DNA of 47,584 bases from Kiritimatiellia bacterium (GTDB lineage Bacteria; Verrucomicrobiota; Kiritimatiellia; RFP12; UBA1067), in the NCBI GenBank assembly GCA_016296065.1, contig JAEDKA010000028.1:1-47584 (forward strand). The letters run 5' to 3'. A model generated the notes under the pieces. The model saw only the letters and a list, made by a program, of their open reading frames with translations. It was not told the DNA's origin and did not search any database. A program made the position numbers and the translations under genes. Positions 16,214-23,705 of this stretch are shown here, piece after piece; within the stretch, counting starts at the first letter, position 1, and each line of letters begins with the position of its first letter.

Positions 16214-17485
16214 TCACTGCTCCTGCTTTCGTCGTATGAGGATACCGGAAAGAAGGCACAGCGCGAGCGGAAGTACGATGAAGTCGAGCGCGAAGGTATC
16301 CGCCACGTCGCCCCTCTCCACGCAGTCGCCCTCCGCGAGAGAGGAGAGCGGGGAGAGCGAGCTCACGGACTTCGTGCCGCGCTCCACAAGCCGCGTCATG
16401 GCGAGCCCGATTCGGTCCACCCTGTCCGTCTCCAGCTGGTCCGGATACTGCTCCACGACGCTCGGGCTCATCTCGCTCACCGCAAGCATCACGATAGCAG
16501 TGAAGAGCGCCACCGGACGCGAAAGGCCCGCGCCGAGGAAAATGCCGAACGCCGCGACGAAGGCAAGCACCGAGACCATCACGACATAGGAGCGCAGGAG
16601 GTTCCAGGCGAAGGAGTCGGCGGGGACGAGAAGCTCGACGTCCTGCCTCGGACGCAGCATCACCGGCGCGCGGCCATCGTTACGGAACGCCACGACGTCC
16701 CGCTCCGCGGCGCATTCGCCGCGGAAAAGCGGAACGATGATCGCCGTCTGGGTGATGTTGCTAACGACGCCTACAAAGCCGTCCGCGGCAAGTGTGCCGC
16801 GCACGTCGTCGCGCATGTCGAAGTCGTTGGAGAACTTGAGCCTCACGGAAAGGTCCACGTCCGCGTTGGCCGCCGCCCAGTCGTGGAGCCCGGGGAACGC
16901 CCACACGGCAGTCTCGTTCGTGCCGACAGTCTGGTAGTTGTCCTTCGCGCGCTGCTCGAGGAGCCTAAGCACAACGGACTTCTTCGCCTTCTTCGCCTCG
17001 GGCGGCGTCTCGGGGTCGGCCATGAACACGTCGTACATCTTGACCGCCTCCTCCGCGGGCGACTCCATCTGCGGACGGTACACGTGGCTGCAGCGCAGAC
17101 CCGAGAATTCCGACGAGCAGACCAGCGTCGCGCACGGGATCGCGAGTACCGCCGCGGCGACGGCGGAGAGCGCGAGGAACTTACCCCACGCTATCGCGAA
17201 CGGGGAGACGGGGCGCACCTGCGTGAGCTGGAGGCGCTTCGCCTCGCGCTCGGACGCGATGGAGCCCGTGGCAGTGGCAAGGACAGAGACGACGAGGAGC
17301 GCGAAGACCCCGCCGAGGCCGTACCTCACGAGCATCTCCCGAGCGCCCTCCGCAGTCGAGTCGGTGACGAGAAGGCGCTTCGCCGCGAACATCCATCCAA
17401 GCGACAACGCAAGGAGAATGGCGGCCGTCCAGGAGCGGACGAGCGCGGTAACCTCAAGCCAGAAAATCCGCAAGAGCGAAGTCAT
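16214..17485 (-). CDS. ABC-2-type transporter permease
   Basis: A 423-residue membrane protein with hydrophobic helices at about 18-38, 55-75 and 92-115, then a large soluble loop of roughly 170 residues, then helices at about 300-325, 330-350 and 395-417. This pattern fits ABC-2 permeases with an inserted extracytoplasmic domain. It overlaps the ATPase gene by 32 bp, so the two form one exporter. Cargo is unknown. Two exact copies of the dispersed palindrome are embedded in the gene, both in the soluble loop (FRGECAAE and VRGTLAAD), which suggests the element is tolerated in loops. Confidence 0.83.
   Translation of the reverse strand: MTSLLRIFWLEVTALVRSWTAAILLALSLGWMFAAKRLLVTDSTAEGAREMLVRYGLGGVFALLVVSVLATATGSIASEREAKRLQLTQVRPVSPFAIAWGKFLALSAVAAAVLAIPCATLVCSSEFSGLRCSHVYRPQMESPAEEAVKMYDVFMADPETPPEAKKAKKSVVLRLLEQRAKDNYQTVGTNETAVWAFPGLHDWAAANADVDLSVRLKFSNDFDMRDDVRGTLAADGFVGVVSNITQTAIIVPLFRGECAAERDVVAFRNDGRAPVMLRPRQDVELLVPADSFAWNLLRSYVVMVSVLAFVAAFGIFLGAGLSRPVALFTAIVMLAVSEMSPSVVEQYPDQLETDRVDRIGLAMTRLVERGTKSVSSLSPLSSLAEGDCVERGDVADTFALDFIVLPLALCLLSGILIRRKQEQ
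16706..16723. repeat. dispersed palindrome copy 4 (exact)
   Basis: CGCGGC-GCATTC-GCCGCG in the ABC permease gene, read as Arg-Gly-Glu-Cys-Ala-Ala (Arg255); one additional base pairs on each side. Confidence 0.85.
16784..16801. repeat. dispersed palindrome copy 5 (exact)
   Basis: CGCGGC-AAGTGT-GCCGCG in the ABC permease gene, read as Arg-Gly-Thr-Leu-Ala-Ala (Arg229), 60 bp from copy 4. Confidence 0.85.
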
Positions 17486-18212
17486 CGCCGCTACCCACCT
17501 TCGCGAGGAAGAACTCCTCTAGAGACTCACCGAGTTCCGAAACCTTCCCCTCCGCGGCGCATTTGCCGCGGTTGAGGATCATGACGCGGTCGCAGATGTC
17601 CTGCGAGTCCGCAAGAAGATGCGAAGTGGTGAGGACCGTCATCCCCTTCTTCGCGAGAGCCTTGACGAGCGTCTTGACCTCCTTCGTGGAGACCGGGTCG
17701 AGCCCCGAGGTGGGCTCGTCGAGGACGAGCAGCTCGGGCTTGCCGACGAGCGCGGAGGCGAGCGCCACGCGGCGCGCCATGCCCTTGGAGAACCCACCGA
17801 CGGCGCGGTTCGCGACGTCCGTGAGCTTCACCATCTCGAGAAGCTGGTCCGCGCGCGAGCGCGCCTCGGCGCGGGAGAGGGAACAGAGGCCTGCGTAGTA
17901 CATGAGCGTCTCGCGCGCGGTGAGGAACGGATGCAGGTAGCTGAGCTCCGGCAGGTAGCCGAGCCTCGCGCGCGCCGCCTTCGCGTGCGGCGGCAGGCCG
18001 AAGAGCGAGACCTTGCCGGCGGACGGCGAGAGGAGCCCGAGGATCATCTTGATCGTCGTGGACTTTCCGGACCCGTTCGGGCCGAGGAGCCCGAATACCT
18101 CCCCGCGCCTCACCTCGAGGTCGAGCGCGTCAACGGCGGCGACGGTCGGCCTGAGCCAGAAGTCGCGGAAGGTCTTGGAGACCTTTTCGAGACGTATGAC
18201 GCAGTCTTCCAT
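17454..18212 (-). CDS. ABC transporter ATP-binding protein
   Basis: A 252-residue ATPase subunit. Walker A is GPNGSGKST (44-52), the signature is GFSKGMARRVALA and Walker B is LLVLDEPTSGLDP; the downstream switch His is in TTSHLLADSQDIC. It resembles the CcmA/NatA class that pairs with ABC-2 permeases, matching the overlapping permease gene downstream. It starts 3 bp after the stop of the hybrid kinase gene, so kinase, ATPase and permease form one operon. The C-terminal part contains a palindrome copy read as NRGKCAAEG. Confidence 0.93.
   Translation of the reverse strand: MEDCVIRLEKVSKTFRDFWLRPTVAAVDALDLEVRRGEVFGLLGPNGSGKSTTIKMILGLLSPSAGKVSLFGLPPHAKAARARLGYLPELSYLHPFLTARETLMYYAGLCSLSRAEARSRADQLLEMVKLTDVANRAVGGFSKGMARRVALASALVGKPELLVLDEPTSGLDPVSTKEVKTLVKALAKKGMTVLTTSHLLADSQDICDRVMILNRGKCAAEGKVSELGESLEEFFLAKVGSGDDFALADFLA
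17553..17570. repeat. dispersed palindrome copy 6 (exact)
   Basis: CGCGGC-GCATTT-GCCGCG in the ABC ATPase gene, read as Arg-Gly-Lys-Cys-Ala-Ala (Arg215). Confidence 0.85.
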
Positions 18213-18215
18213 GCG

Positions 18216-19730
18216 CTAGAGGACCTTTCCGAGCGCCTCGAGCGTAACGGGCTTGAACATTATGTCGAGGAAGCCGGTCTCCTCGTAGTCGTTGGGAATG
18301 TCGGTATCGGCAGTCACGGCGAAGACCTTGACGTGCTTGTAGCGCGGATTGGTCTTTATCTCGCGGGCGAGCTGGAGTCCGTTGACCTCCGGCATCCAGA
18401 CGTCGGTCAGGACAAGCGTGATGAGCCTGTCCGCCGCAAGCTTCTCGAGCGCCTCGCGTCCGTTAGCCGCCGTGGCGATCTTCGTGTAGCCGAGGCGCGC
18501 GAGCATGGACCTGAGCACAAGCAGGTTGAGCCGCGAATCGTCGACGACGAGGATGCGCTTCTCGGCGCGGTCCTTCCTGGAGCCGACGACGAACTTGATC
18601 TTCTGCGTCGCGCTGTAGGCGCGCTTGCGCTGGGCGCTGGAGGCCTTGACGCCAGGGATCACGATGGTGAAGGTGGAGCCGGAACCGAGCGCGCTCGACA
18701 TGGTCATCTCGCCGTTCATGCGCGAGACGAGCTGCTTGACGATGGCGAGTCCGAAACCGGAGCCGCCGCTGCGTCCGCGCATGCCCGCCTTCACGTAGGG
18801 GTCGGCGATCTTCTGCTGGTCGCCGGGCGCGATGCCGCAGCCCGTGTCCTTGACGGAAATCGTCAGCCGCTCGTACTGGTCGTGCGCAACCGTGACCTCG
18901 ATCTGCCCCTTGTCCGTGTACTTGACGGCGTTGCCGACGAGGTTGCGGAGTATCTGGCGGAACCTAAGCGCGTCGATTTCGAGAAGCGGCGGAACCGTTA
19001 TGCGGTGCAGGAGGCGTATGCCCTTCTTCTTGAGCGCGTCGACGAAGCCGGTGAGGATGTCCTTGGTCAGCTTGGCGCAGTCGGTCGTGACAGGGGTGAT
19101 CTCCATCGTGCCCGTCTCGAGCTTCGAGAGGTCCAGCACGTCGCCGATGAGCTTCTGGAGCATGTTGGCGCTCGACACGATCGAGGACAGCGCCTTCTGA
19201 CGGTCCTCGTCGCGCTTGTAGCCGAGCTTCAGCAGCTCGCTGTAGCCGACGATGGCGTTGAGGGGCGTGCGGATGTCGTGCGAGACTGTCGTGAAGAAGA
19301 AGCTCTTCGCTGCCTCGACTTTCTTCGCGCTCTCAAGCGCCTCGTGGAGCTCCGTCTCGTCGATCGCCACGCCAAGGAGATACAGCTTGTCCCTCGTGTC
19401 GCGTATCTGCATCTTCTTCATGCGAAGATAGTGCATGCGCCCGTCGGGCGAGCAGCTCGTCTGCAGGTACTCCTGCGGCTTCCCCTCGGGATCGGACATT
19501 ATCTCCCTCTCGCGCGCGGCGAAGCCGTCGGCCGTCTGCTTGTCGTAGAAGTTGTAGTCGGTGAGGCCGACGATCTCGGAAGTGGACGACACCCCCATGT
19601 ACTTCAGGAACACGGCGTTGCCGTTGACGAACTTGCCGCCCTCGTCCTTTATGAACACGAGGCATGGCAAGGCGTCCATAATCCGGTTGAAATACGCCAA
19701 CTGGTCCTGGGCTTTATCTTCCGATTTCAT
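18216..19730 (-). CDS. soluble hybrid histidine kinase (PAS-HisKA-HATPase-receiver)
   Basis: A 504-residue protein with no membrane segment. Residues about 10-125 are a PAS domain (LPCLVFIKDEGGKFVNGNAV), His151 in VSHDIRTPLNAI is the phospho-acceptor, and the ATPase domain shows NLVGNAVKYTDKG, DTGCGI and SGFGLAIVK. A receiver follows from about 394 (RILVVDDSRLNLL) with phospho-acceptor Asp443 in LTDVWMPE and the switch Lys in MFKPV. It should sense a cytoplasmic cue and pass phosphate to its own receiver; no DNA-binding output is attached or nearby. The ABC exporter genes start 3 bp downstream, so it may control or respond to that exporter. It ends in TAG. Confidence 0.93.
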   Translation of the reverse strand: MKSEDKAQDQLAYFNRIMDALPCLVFIKDEGGKFVNGNAVFLKYMGVSSTSEIVGLTDYNFYDKQTADGFAAREREIMSDPEGKPQEYLQTSCSPDGRMHYLRMKKMQIRDTRDKLYLLGVAIDETELHEALESAKKVEAAKSFFFTTVSHDIRTPLNAIVGYSELLKLGYKRDEDRQKALSSIVSSANMLQKLIGDVLDLSKLETGTMEITPVTTDCAKLTKDILTGFVDALKKKGIRLLHRITVPPLLEIDALRFRQILRNLVGNAVKYTDKGQIEVTVAHDQYERLTISVKDTGCGIAPGDQQKIADPYVKAGMRGRSGGSGFGLAIVKQLVSRMNGEMTMSSALGSGSTFTIVIPGVKASSAQRKRAYSATQKIKFVVGSRKDRAEKRILVVDDSRLNLLVLRSMLARLGYTKIATAANGREALEKLAADRLITLVLTDVWMPEVNGLQLAREIKTNPRYKHVKVFAVTADTDIPNDYEETGFLDIMFKPVTLEALGKVL

Positions 19731-19782
19731 TGCTGTCCCCTGTTTTTAGGTTTCGACTGGACGGATTCGCCTTCGCCCCGAG

Positions 19783-21504
19783 TCAGGGCTGCGCTTCCGC
19801 CGCGAGGCGCTTGAGGAGGTCGTCGAGCGACATCGCGCCGAGGTCACCCTCGCCGCTCTTGCGCACGGAAACCGTCCCCGCGGCCTCGTCGCGAGGCCCG
19901 ACGACGATCTTGTAAGGCACCTTCCAGAAGGAGGCTTCGCGTATCTTCGCGCCAAGCTTCTCTGCGGAGTCGTCGATCTCGACGCGGTATCCCGCGTCCG
20001 CGAGCGCGGACTGCACCTTGCGCGCGTAGTCGAGCGCCTTGTCGGAGATCGGCAGCACGCGGACCTGCTCCGGCGCAAGCCAGAACGGGAACGCGCCCGC
20101 GTAGTGCTCGATGAGAATGCCGATGAAGCGCTCGAGCGAGCCGAGCACCGCGCGGTGGAGCATCACGGGATGGTGCTTCTTGCCGTCCGCGCCGACATAC
20201 TCGGCGTTGAGGCGCTCCGCGCTCGGGAGCTGGTAGTCGAGCTGAATCGTCCCGCACTGCCACTGGCGCGCGAGGGCGTCGACGAGAGTGAACTCGAGCT
20301 TGGGGCCGTAGAAAGCGCCCTCTCCGGGCTGGATCACGTAGTCCATCCCCGCCGCCTTGCAGGCCGCCGCGAGCGCAGTCTCGGCGTGCTGCCACGTCGC
20401 AACGTCGCCGACGTGGTCCTCGGGCATCGTCGAGAGCTTGACGAGCAGGTTCTTGTCGAAGCCGAAGTCGGAGTAGACGTCCTTGAGGAGACGGCAGAAC
20501 TTCGCGACCTCCTCCTCGATCTGGTCCTCCGTGCAGAGGATGTGCGCATCGTCCTGAACGAAGCCCCTCACGCGCATGATGCCGTGGAGCGTCCCGCTCG
20601 GCTCGTTGCGCGCGCAGTGGCCGAACTCGGCGAGGCGCAGCGGAAGGTCCTTGTAGCTCCTCGTGCGGCTCTTGAAGATCTCGATCGCGCCCGGGCAGTT
20701 CATGGGCTTCACCGCGAAAAGGCGCTTCTCGCTCTCGGTGATGAACATGTTCTGCTGGTAGTGCGCCCAGTGTCCGCTCCTCTCCCAGAGCGAGCGCGGC
20801 ATAAGCGCCGGCGTGTTGACCTCGCGGTAGCCGTCCTTCACGAGCTTGCGGCGCATGTAGTCCTGCAGCGTCACGTAAACGGACCACCCGCGCGGATGCC
20901 AGAACACCTGGCCTGGATCCTCCGGGTCGAGGTGGAAGAGATCGAGCTCCACGCCGAGCTTGCGGTGGTCGCGCCTCTTCGCCTCCTCGGCGCGCGAGAC
21001 GATCTCGTCCATCTCCGCCTGGTCCTTCGCGATGATGCCGTAGATGCGCTGGAGCATCTTGTTCTTCTCGTCGCCGCGGTAGTATGAACCGGCGACACGC
21101 GTGAGCTTGACGACGCCGATCTGCTTCGAGTGCTCGACATGGGGGCCGCGGCACATCTCGACGTAGTCACCTACCGCGTACGTGGAGATCGCGACTCCGT
21201 CCGCAACGACGTCGGCAAGACGCTCGAGCTTGTACTTCTGCCCGGCGAGCAGCTTCGCCGCCTCGTCGGCCGTAACTTCCTTCTTGACGAAAGGCTCGTC
21301 GAGCGCGATGAGACGTGCGATCTCGGCCTCGATCTTCGGGAAGTCCTCAGGCGAAAGCCTGTGGGGAAGGTCGAAGTCGTAGTAGAAGCCCTCGTCCGTC
21401 GCCGGACCGATGTCTACCTGGACGTCTTCGAACAAATTCATAACCGCGCGGGCCATCAAGTGGGCCGCGCTGTGCCTGCGCTGCTGTTCCGTAATTTCTG
21501 ACAT
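19783..21504 (-). CDS. thrS: threonine--tRNA ligase, lacking the TGS domain
   Basis: A 573-residue class II synthetase. The editing domain begins at once with RRHSAAHLMARAV (the HxxxH metal-like motif). The catalytic core has the zinc ligands in MKPMNCPGAIEI, GTLHGIMRVRGF and HPVMLHRAVLGSLERF, and the anticodon-binding domain is at the C-terminus (VRVLPISDKALDYARKV). The usual N-terminal TGS domain of about 65 residues is missing, as in some bacterial lineages. The start is fixed by an AGAGGA ribosome site 7 nt upstream and a promoter only 21 bp away, so an upstream TGS cannot be encoded in the same transcript. It lies 52 bp before the hybrid kinase gene. Confidence 0.96.
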   Translation of the reverse strand: MSEITEQQRRHSAAHLMARAVMNLFEDVQVDIGPATDEGFYYDFDLPHRLSPEDFPKIEAEIARLIALDEPFVKKEVTADEAAKLLAGQKYKLERLADVVADGVAISTYAVGDYVEMCRGPHVEHSKQIGVVKLTRVAGSYYRGDEKNKMLQRIYGIIAKDQAEMDEIVSRAEEAKRRDHRKLGVELDLFHLDPEDPGQVFWHPRGWSVYVTLQDYMRRKLVKDGYREVNTPALMPRSLWERSGHWAHYQQNMFITESEKRLFAVKPMNCPGAIEIFKSRTRSYKDLPLRLAEFGHCARNEPSGTLHGIMRVRGFVQDDAHILCTEDQIEEEVAKFCRLLKDVYSDFGFDKNLLVKLSTMPEDHVGDVATWQHAETALAAACKAAGMDYVIQPGEGAFYGPKLEFTLVDALARQWQCGTIQLDYQLPSAERLNAEYVGADGKKHHPVMLHRAVLGSLERFIGILIEHYAGAFPFWLAPEQVRVLPISDKALDYARKVQSALADAGYRVEIDDSAEKLGAKIREASFWKVPYKIVVGPRDEAAGTVSVRKSGEGDLGAMSLDDLLKRLAAEAQP

Positions 21505-21525
21505 ACTTATTCCTCTTATTCGTAT

Positions 21526-21534
21526 ATTATACCA
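21526..21534 (-). promoter_or_regulatory. extended -10 promoter of thrS
   Basis: TGGTATAAT in the context ATTTTTGGTATAATATACG, with no convincing -35. The leader is about 15 nt, too short for a T-box or attenuator. Confidence 0.75.
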
Positions 21535-21619
21535 AAAATGCCGAAGCAGATGTGGGAAAGAGAATCAAGCGTCAGACAAGGTCGCCAAGGGCAATGCCGA
21601 AACGGACTCCGTTCAGCCG

Positions 21620-22849
21620 CTATTCGTAGCGCAGACAGTCGATCGGATTCAGCTTGGAAGCCCTGTAGGCGGGATAAAATCCGAAGAAAAGCCCCACTAT
21701 CGACGAGATTATGAACGCATATACCGCAGATGTCGGCTCGACCAGGACGGGCCAGCCCGCCGCCGCGCCGACGGCGTACGACGCGCCGATCCCGACGCCA
21801 ACCCCCGCCGCGCCACCGACCGTGGAGAGCACCATCGCCTCGAGGCAGAACTGCACTAGGATGATTCCGGGCGTCGCGCCGATGGACATCCTGAGTCCGA
21901 TCTCCTTGATGCGCTCTGTAACCGAGACGAGCATGATGTTCATGATCCCGATTCCGCCCACGACGAGCGTGATGACGGAGAAGATGAGGAGGAGCGTCCC
22001 GACGATGCCAGTCACGGATCCGATCGTGTTCATGATCTCCGTCGTGTCGCGCGTCTCGAAGTCGTTGTCCTGGTAGTCCGCGAGATGGTGCCGCTGCCTG
22101 AGGAGTGCCGAAACCTCGCGCCGCGCCTCCTCGAGGTCGTCCATCGTGACAAGCGACAGGTTCATCATGTTGATGTTGTTGAACTTCGAGCGCTGCAGGT
22201 AGCGTTGCACGGAAGTGTACGGCGCCATGATGACGTCGTCCTGGTCCTGGCCCCAGTTGTTCGCGCCCTTCGAGCCGAGGACTCCAATCACCTTGAACGT
22301 CATGTTCTTGAGGCGGATTACCTTCCCTACCGGATCCTCGTCCTCGCCGAAGAGGTTTGACCTCACGGTCGTCCCAATGCAGCACACGCGCGCAGCGAGC
22401 CGCGTTTCGTCGTCCGTGAAGAAGCGTCCGTCCGTGACGGTCCAGTTGCTGATGTTCAGGACGTCCGTCGCCACGCCCTGTACGTTCCCGGACCAGTTCT
22501 TCGCGCCGTACATCATCTGCACCGTGGTCCTCACCTGCGGACTCACCCCCTGCACGAGGTGCCCGAGCTCGCGCTTGATCGCCTCCGCGTCGCCCGCGGT
22601 CATCGTCTGGCCCTGGCCCATTCCGCCGGAGACCGGTCCGTGGTTGCGCCTCTCGGGGAACACCATCATCAGGTTGTTGCCCATCGAGGAAATCTCCTTC
22701 ACCATCATCGTTTTCGCGCCCTCGCCGATGGCCATGGCGAGGATTACGGCGACGATTCCGATGCCGATGCCGAGACACGAGAGGAACGACCGTATCGGGT
22801 TCCGCCCCAGCGACCGGAGCGCGACCTTGAATATCGTGAGGAAGCTCAT
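21620..22849 (-). CDS. MacB-type ABC transporter permease (FtsX-like)
   Basis: A 409-residue protein with one N-terminal membrane helix (about 20-45), a periplasmic MacB core domain of about 230 residues, and three C-terminal helices carrying the FtsX-type segment MNIMLVSVTERIKEIGLRMSIGATP. This is the type VII ABC mechanotransmission layout of MacB and LolCE, but here the ATPase is a separate protein. The gene overlaps the ATPase gene by 4 bp (ATGA) and has its own AGGAGG ribosome site. It may export a small molecule or move lipoproteins. No MacA-like adaptor is present. It ends in TAG. Confidence 0.93.
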   Translation of the reverse strand: MSFLTIFKVALRSLGRNPIRSFLSCLGIGIGIVAVILAMAIGEGAKTMMVKEISSMGNNLMMVFPERRNHGPVSGGMGQGQTMTAGDAEAIKRELGHLVQGVSPQVRTTVQMMYGAKNWSGNVQGVATDVLNISNWTVTDGRFFTDDETRLAARVCCIGTTVRSNLFGEDEDPVGKVIRLKNMTFKVIGVLGSKGANNWGQDQDDVIMAPYTSVQRYLQRSKFNNINMMNLSLVTMDDLEEARREVSALLRQRHHLADYQDNDFETRDTTEIMNTIGSVTGIVGTLLLIFSVITLVVGGIGIMNIMLVSVTERIKEIGLRMSIGATPGIILVQFCLEAMVLSTVGGAAGVGVGIGASYAVGAAAGWPVLVEPTSAVYAFIISSIVGLFFGFYPAYRASKLNPIDCLRYE

Positions 22850-23589
22850 GCCAGCGCCTCCTTGACTAGCTGCGAAACCTGCTCCGTGGTCTTTTTGCCG
22901 CCTTCGCCGTGGTCGTCGCGCATGATCTTTCCGTCGCGCATCACAACATGCCGCTTCGCGTACGCCGCGATGTCGTCCTCGTGCGTGACCATGACGATGG
23001 TGATGCCCTCGTTCGAAAGCTCCGTGAAGAGGTTCATTATCTCGACGGAGCTCTTCGTGTCGAGGTTGCCGGTCGGCTCGTCCGCGAATACGACGGGCGG
23101 ATTGTTCATGAGCGCCCTGGCGATCGCGACGCGCTGCTGCTGTCCGCCCGAGAGCTGCGCGGGCGTGTGCGACTCGCGCCCCTTGAGCCCGACGCGTTCG
23201 AGCAGCTTCATGGCGCGCGCCCTGCGCTCGCGGCGGGAGAGACGGCCCATGTAGAGGTCCGGAAGCTCCACGTTCTCGAGCGCGCTCGTCCTAGGCAGGA
23301 GGTTGAAGTTCTGGAATACGAAGCCGAGCTTCATGCAGCGTATCTTCGCGAGCTCCGCGCGCGAGCGCGCCGCCACCTCGATTCCGTCAAGGAGATAGGA
23401 GCCCTTCGTCGGAACGTCAAGGCAGCCGAGGATGTTGAGCATCGTGGACTTGCCCGATCCAGACGAGCCCATTATCGCGACGAACTCCCCCTCGTCGACG
23501 CAAAGCGACACGCCGTCCAGCGCGTGAACCGGCTCGCCGCCAACGGCGTATATCTTGTACATGTCGCGAATCTCGATAAGGTGGCTCAT
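22846..23589 (-). CDS. MacB/LolD-type ABC transporter ATP-binding protein
   Basis: The protein has 247 residues from the ATG at 23589 (MSHLIEIRDMYKIYAVGGE). The longer open frame to 23700 is not coding: it runs back through the promoter and the transketolase terminator. Walker A is MGSSGSGKST, the signature is LSGGQQQRVAIARAL and Walker B is VVFADEPTGNLD, the combination typical of LolD/MacB ATPases. The -10 box ends only 7 nt before the start codon and there is no ribosome site, so the mRNA is probably leaderless. It partners the overlapping permease gene. Confidence 0.93.
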   Translation of the reverse strand: MSHLIEIRDMYKIYAVGGEPVHALDGVSLCVDEGEFVAIMGSSGSGKSTMLNILGCLDVPTKGSYLLDGIEVAARSRAELAKIRCMKLGFVFQNFNLLPRTSALENVELPDLYMGRLSRRERRARAMKLLERVGLKGRESHTPAQLSGGQQQRVAIARALMNNPPVVFADEPTGNLDTKSSVEIMNLFTELSNEGITIVMVTHEDDIAAYAKRHVVMRDGKIMRDDHGEGGKKTTEQVSQLVKEALA

Positions 23590-23596
23590 TGGCGAT

Positions 23597-23605
23597 ATTA
23601 TACCA
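23597..23605 (-). promoter_or_regulatory. extended -10 promoter of the MacB-type operon
   Basis: TGGTATAAT in the context ATTTTTGGTATAATATCGCC. TATAAT occupies 23597-23602 and the ATG is at 23589, so transcription should begin at or next to the start codon. Confidence 0.75.
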
Positions 23606-23632
23606 AAAATGACGCGGCAAGAATGCCGCGTC
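23605..23632 (-). terminator. rho-independent terminator of transketolase
   Basis: A perfect 9-bp stem GACGCGGCA/TGCCGCGTC with a 4-nt loop (23611-23632) is followed on the minus strand by ATTTTT. The T run continues directly into the next extended -10. Confidence 0.8.
23613..23630. repeat. dispersed palindrome copy 7 (exact, intergenic)
   Basis: CGCGGC-AAGAAT-GCCGCG. This is the only exact copy outside a gene and forms the stem of the transketolase terminator. Confidence 0.85.
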
Positions 23633-23705
23633 TCCATGTAAGGGTGTCGCCTCGAACTGCATGCGGCACGCTCAGTGTCCGCGCCATGCCGAGGCTGCAT
23701 CCGGC

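Noticed and set aside
21505..21619. T-box or attenuator leader for thrS
   Set aside because: The promoter lies 22-30 bp before the start codon, leaving about 15 nt of leader. No T-box sequence or hairpin pair is present.
22846..23700. Longer N-terminus for the MacB-type ATPase
   Set aside because: The extra 37 residues translate the promoter and the transketolase terminator hairpin and have no ABC-family similarity.
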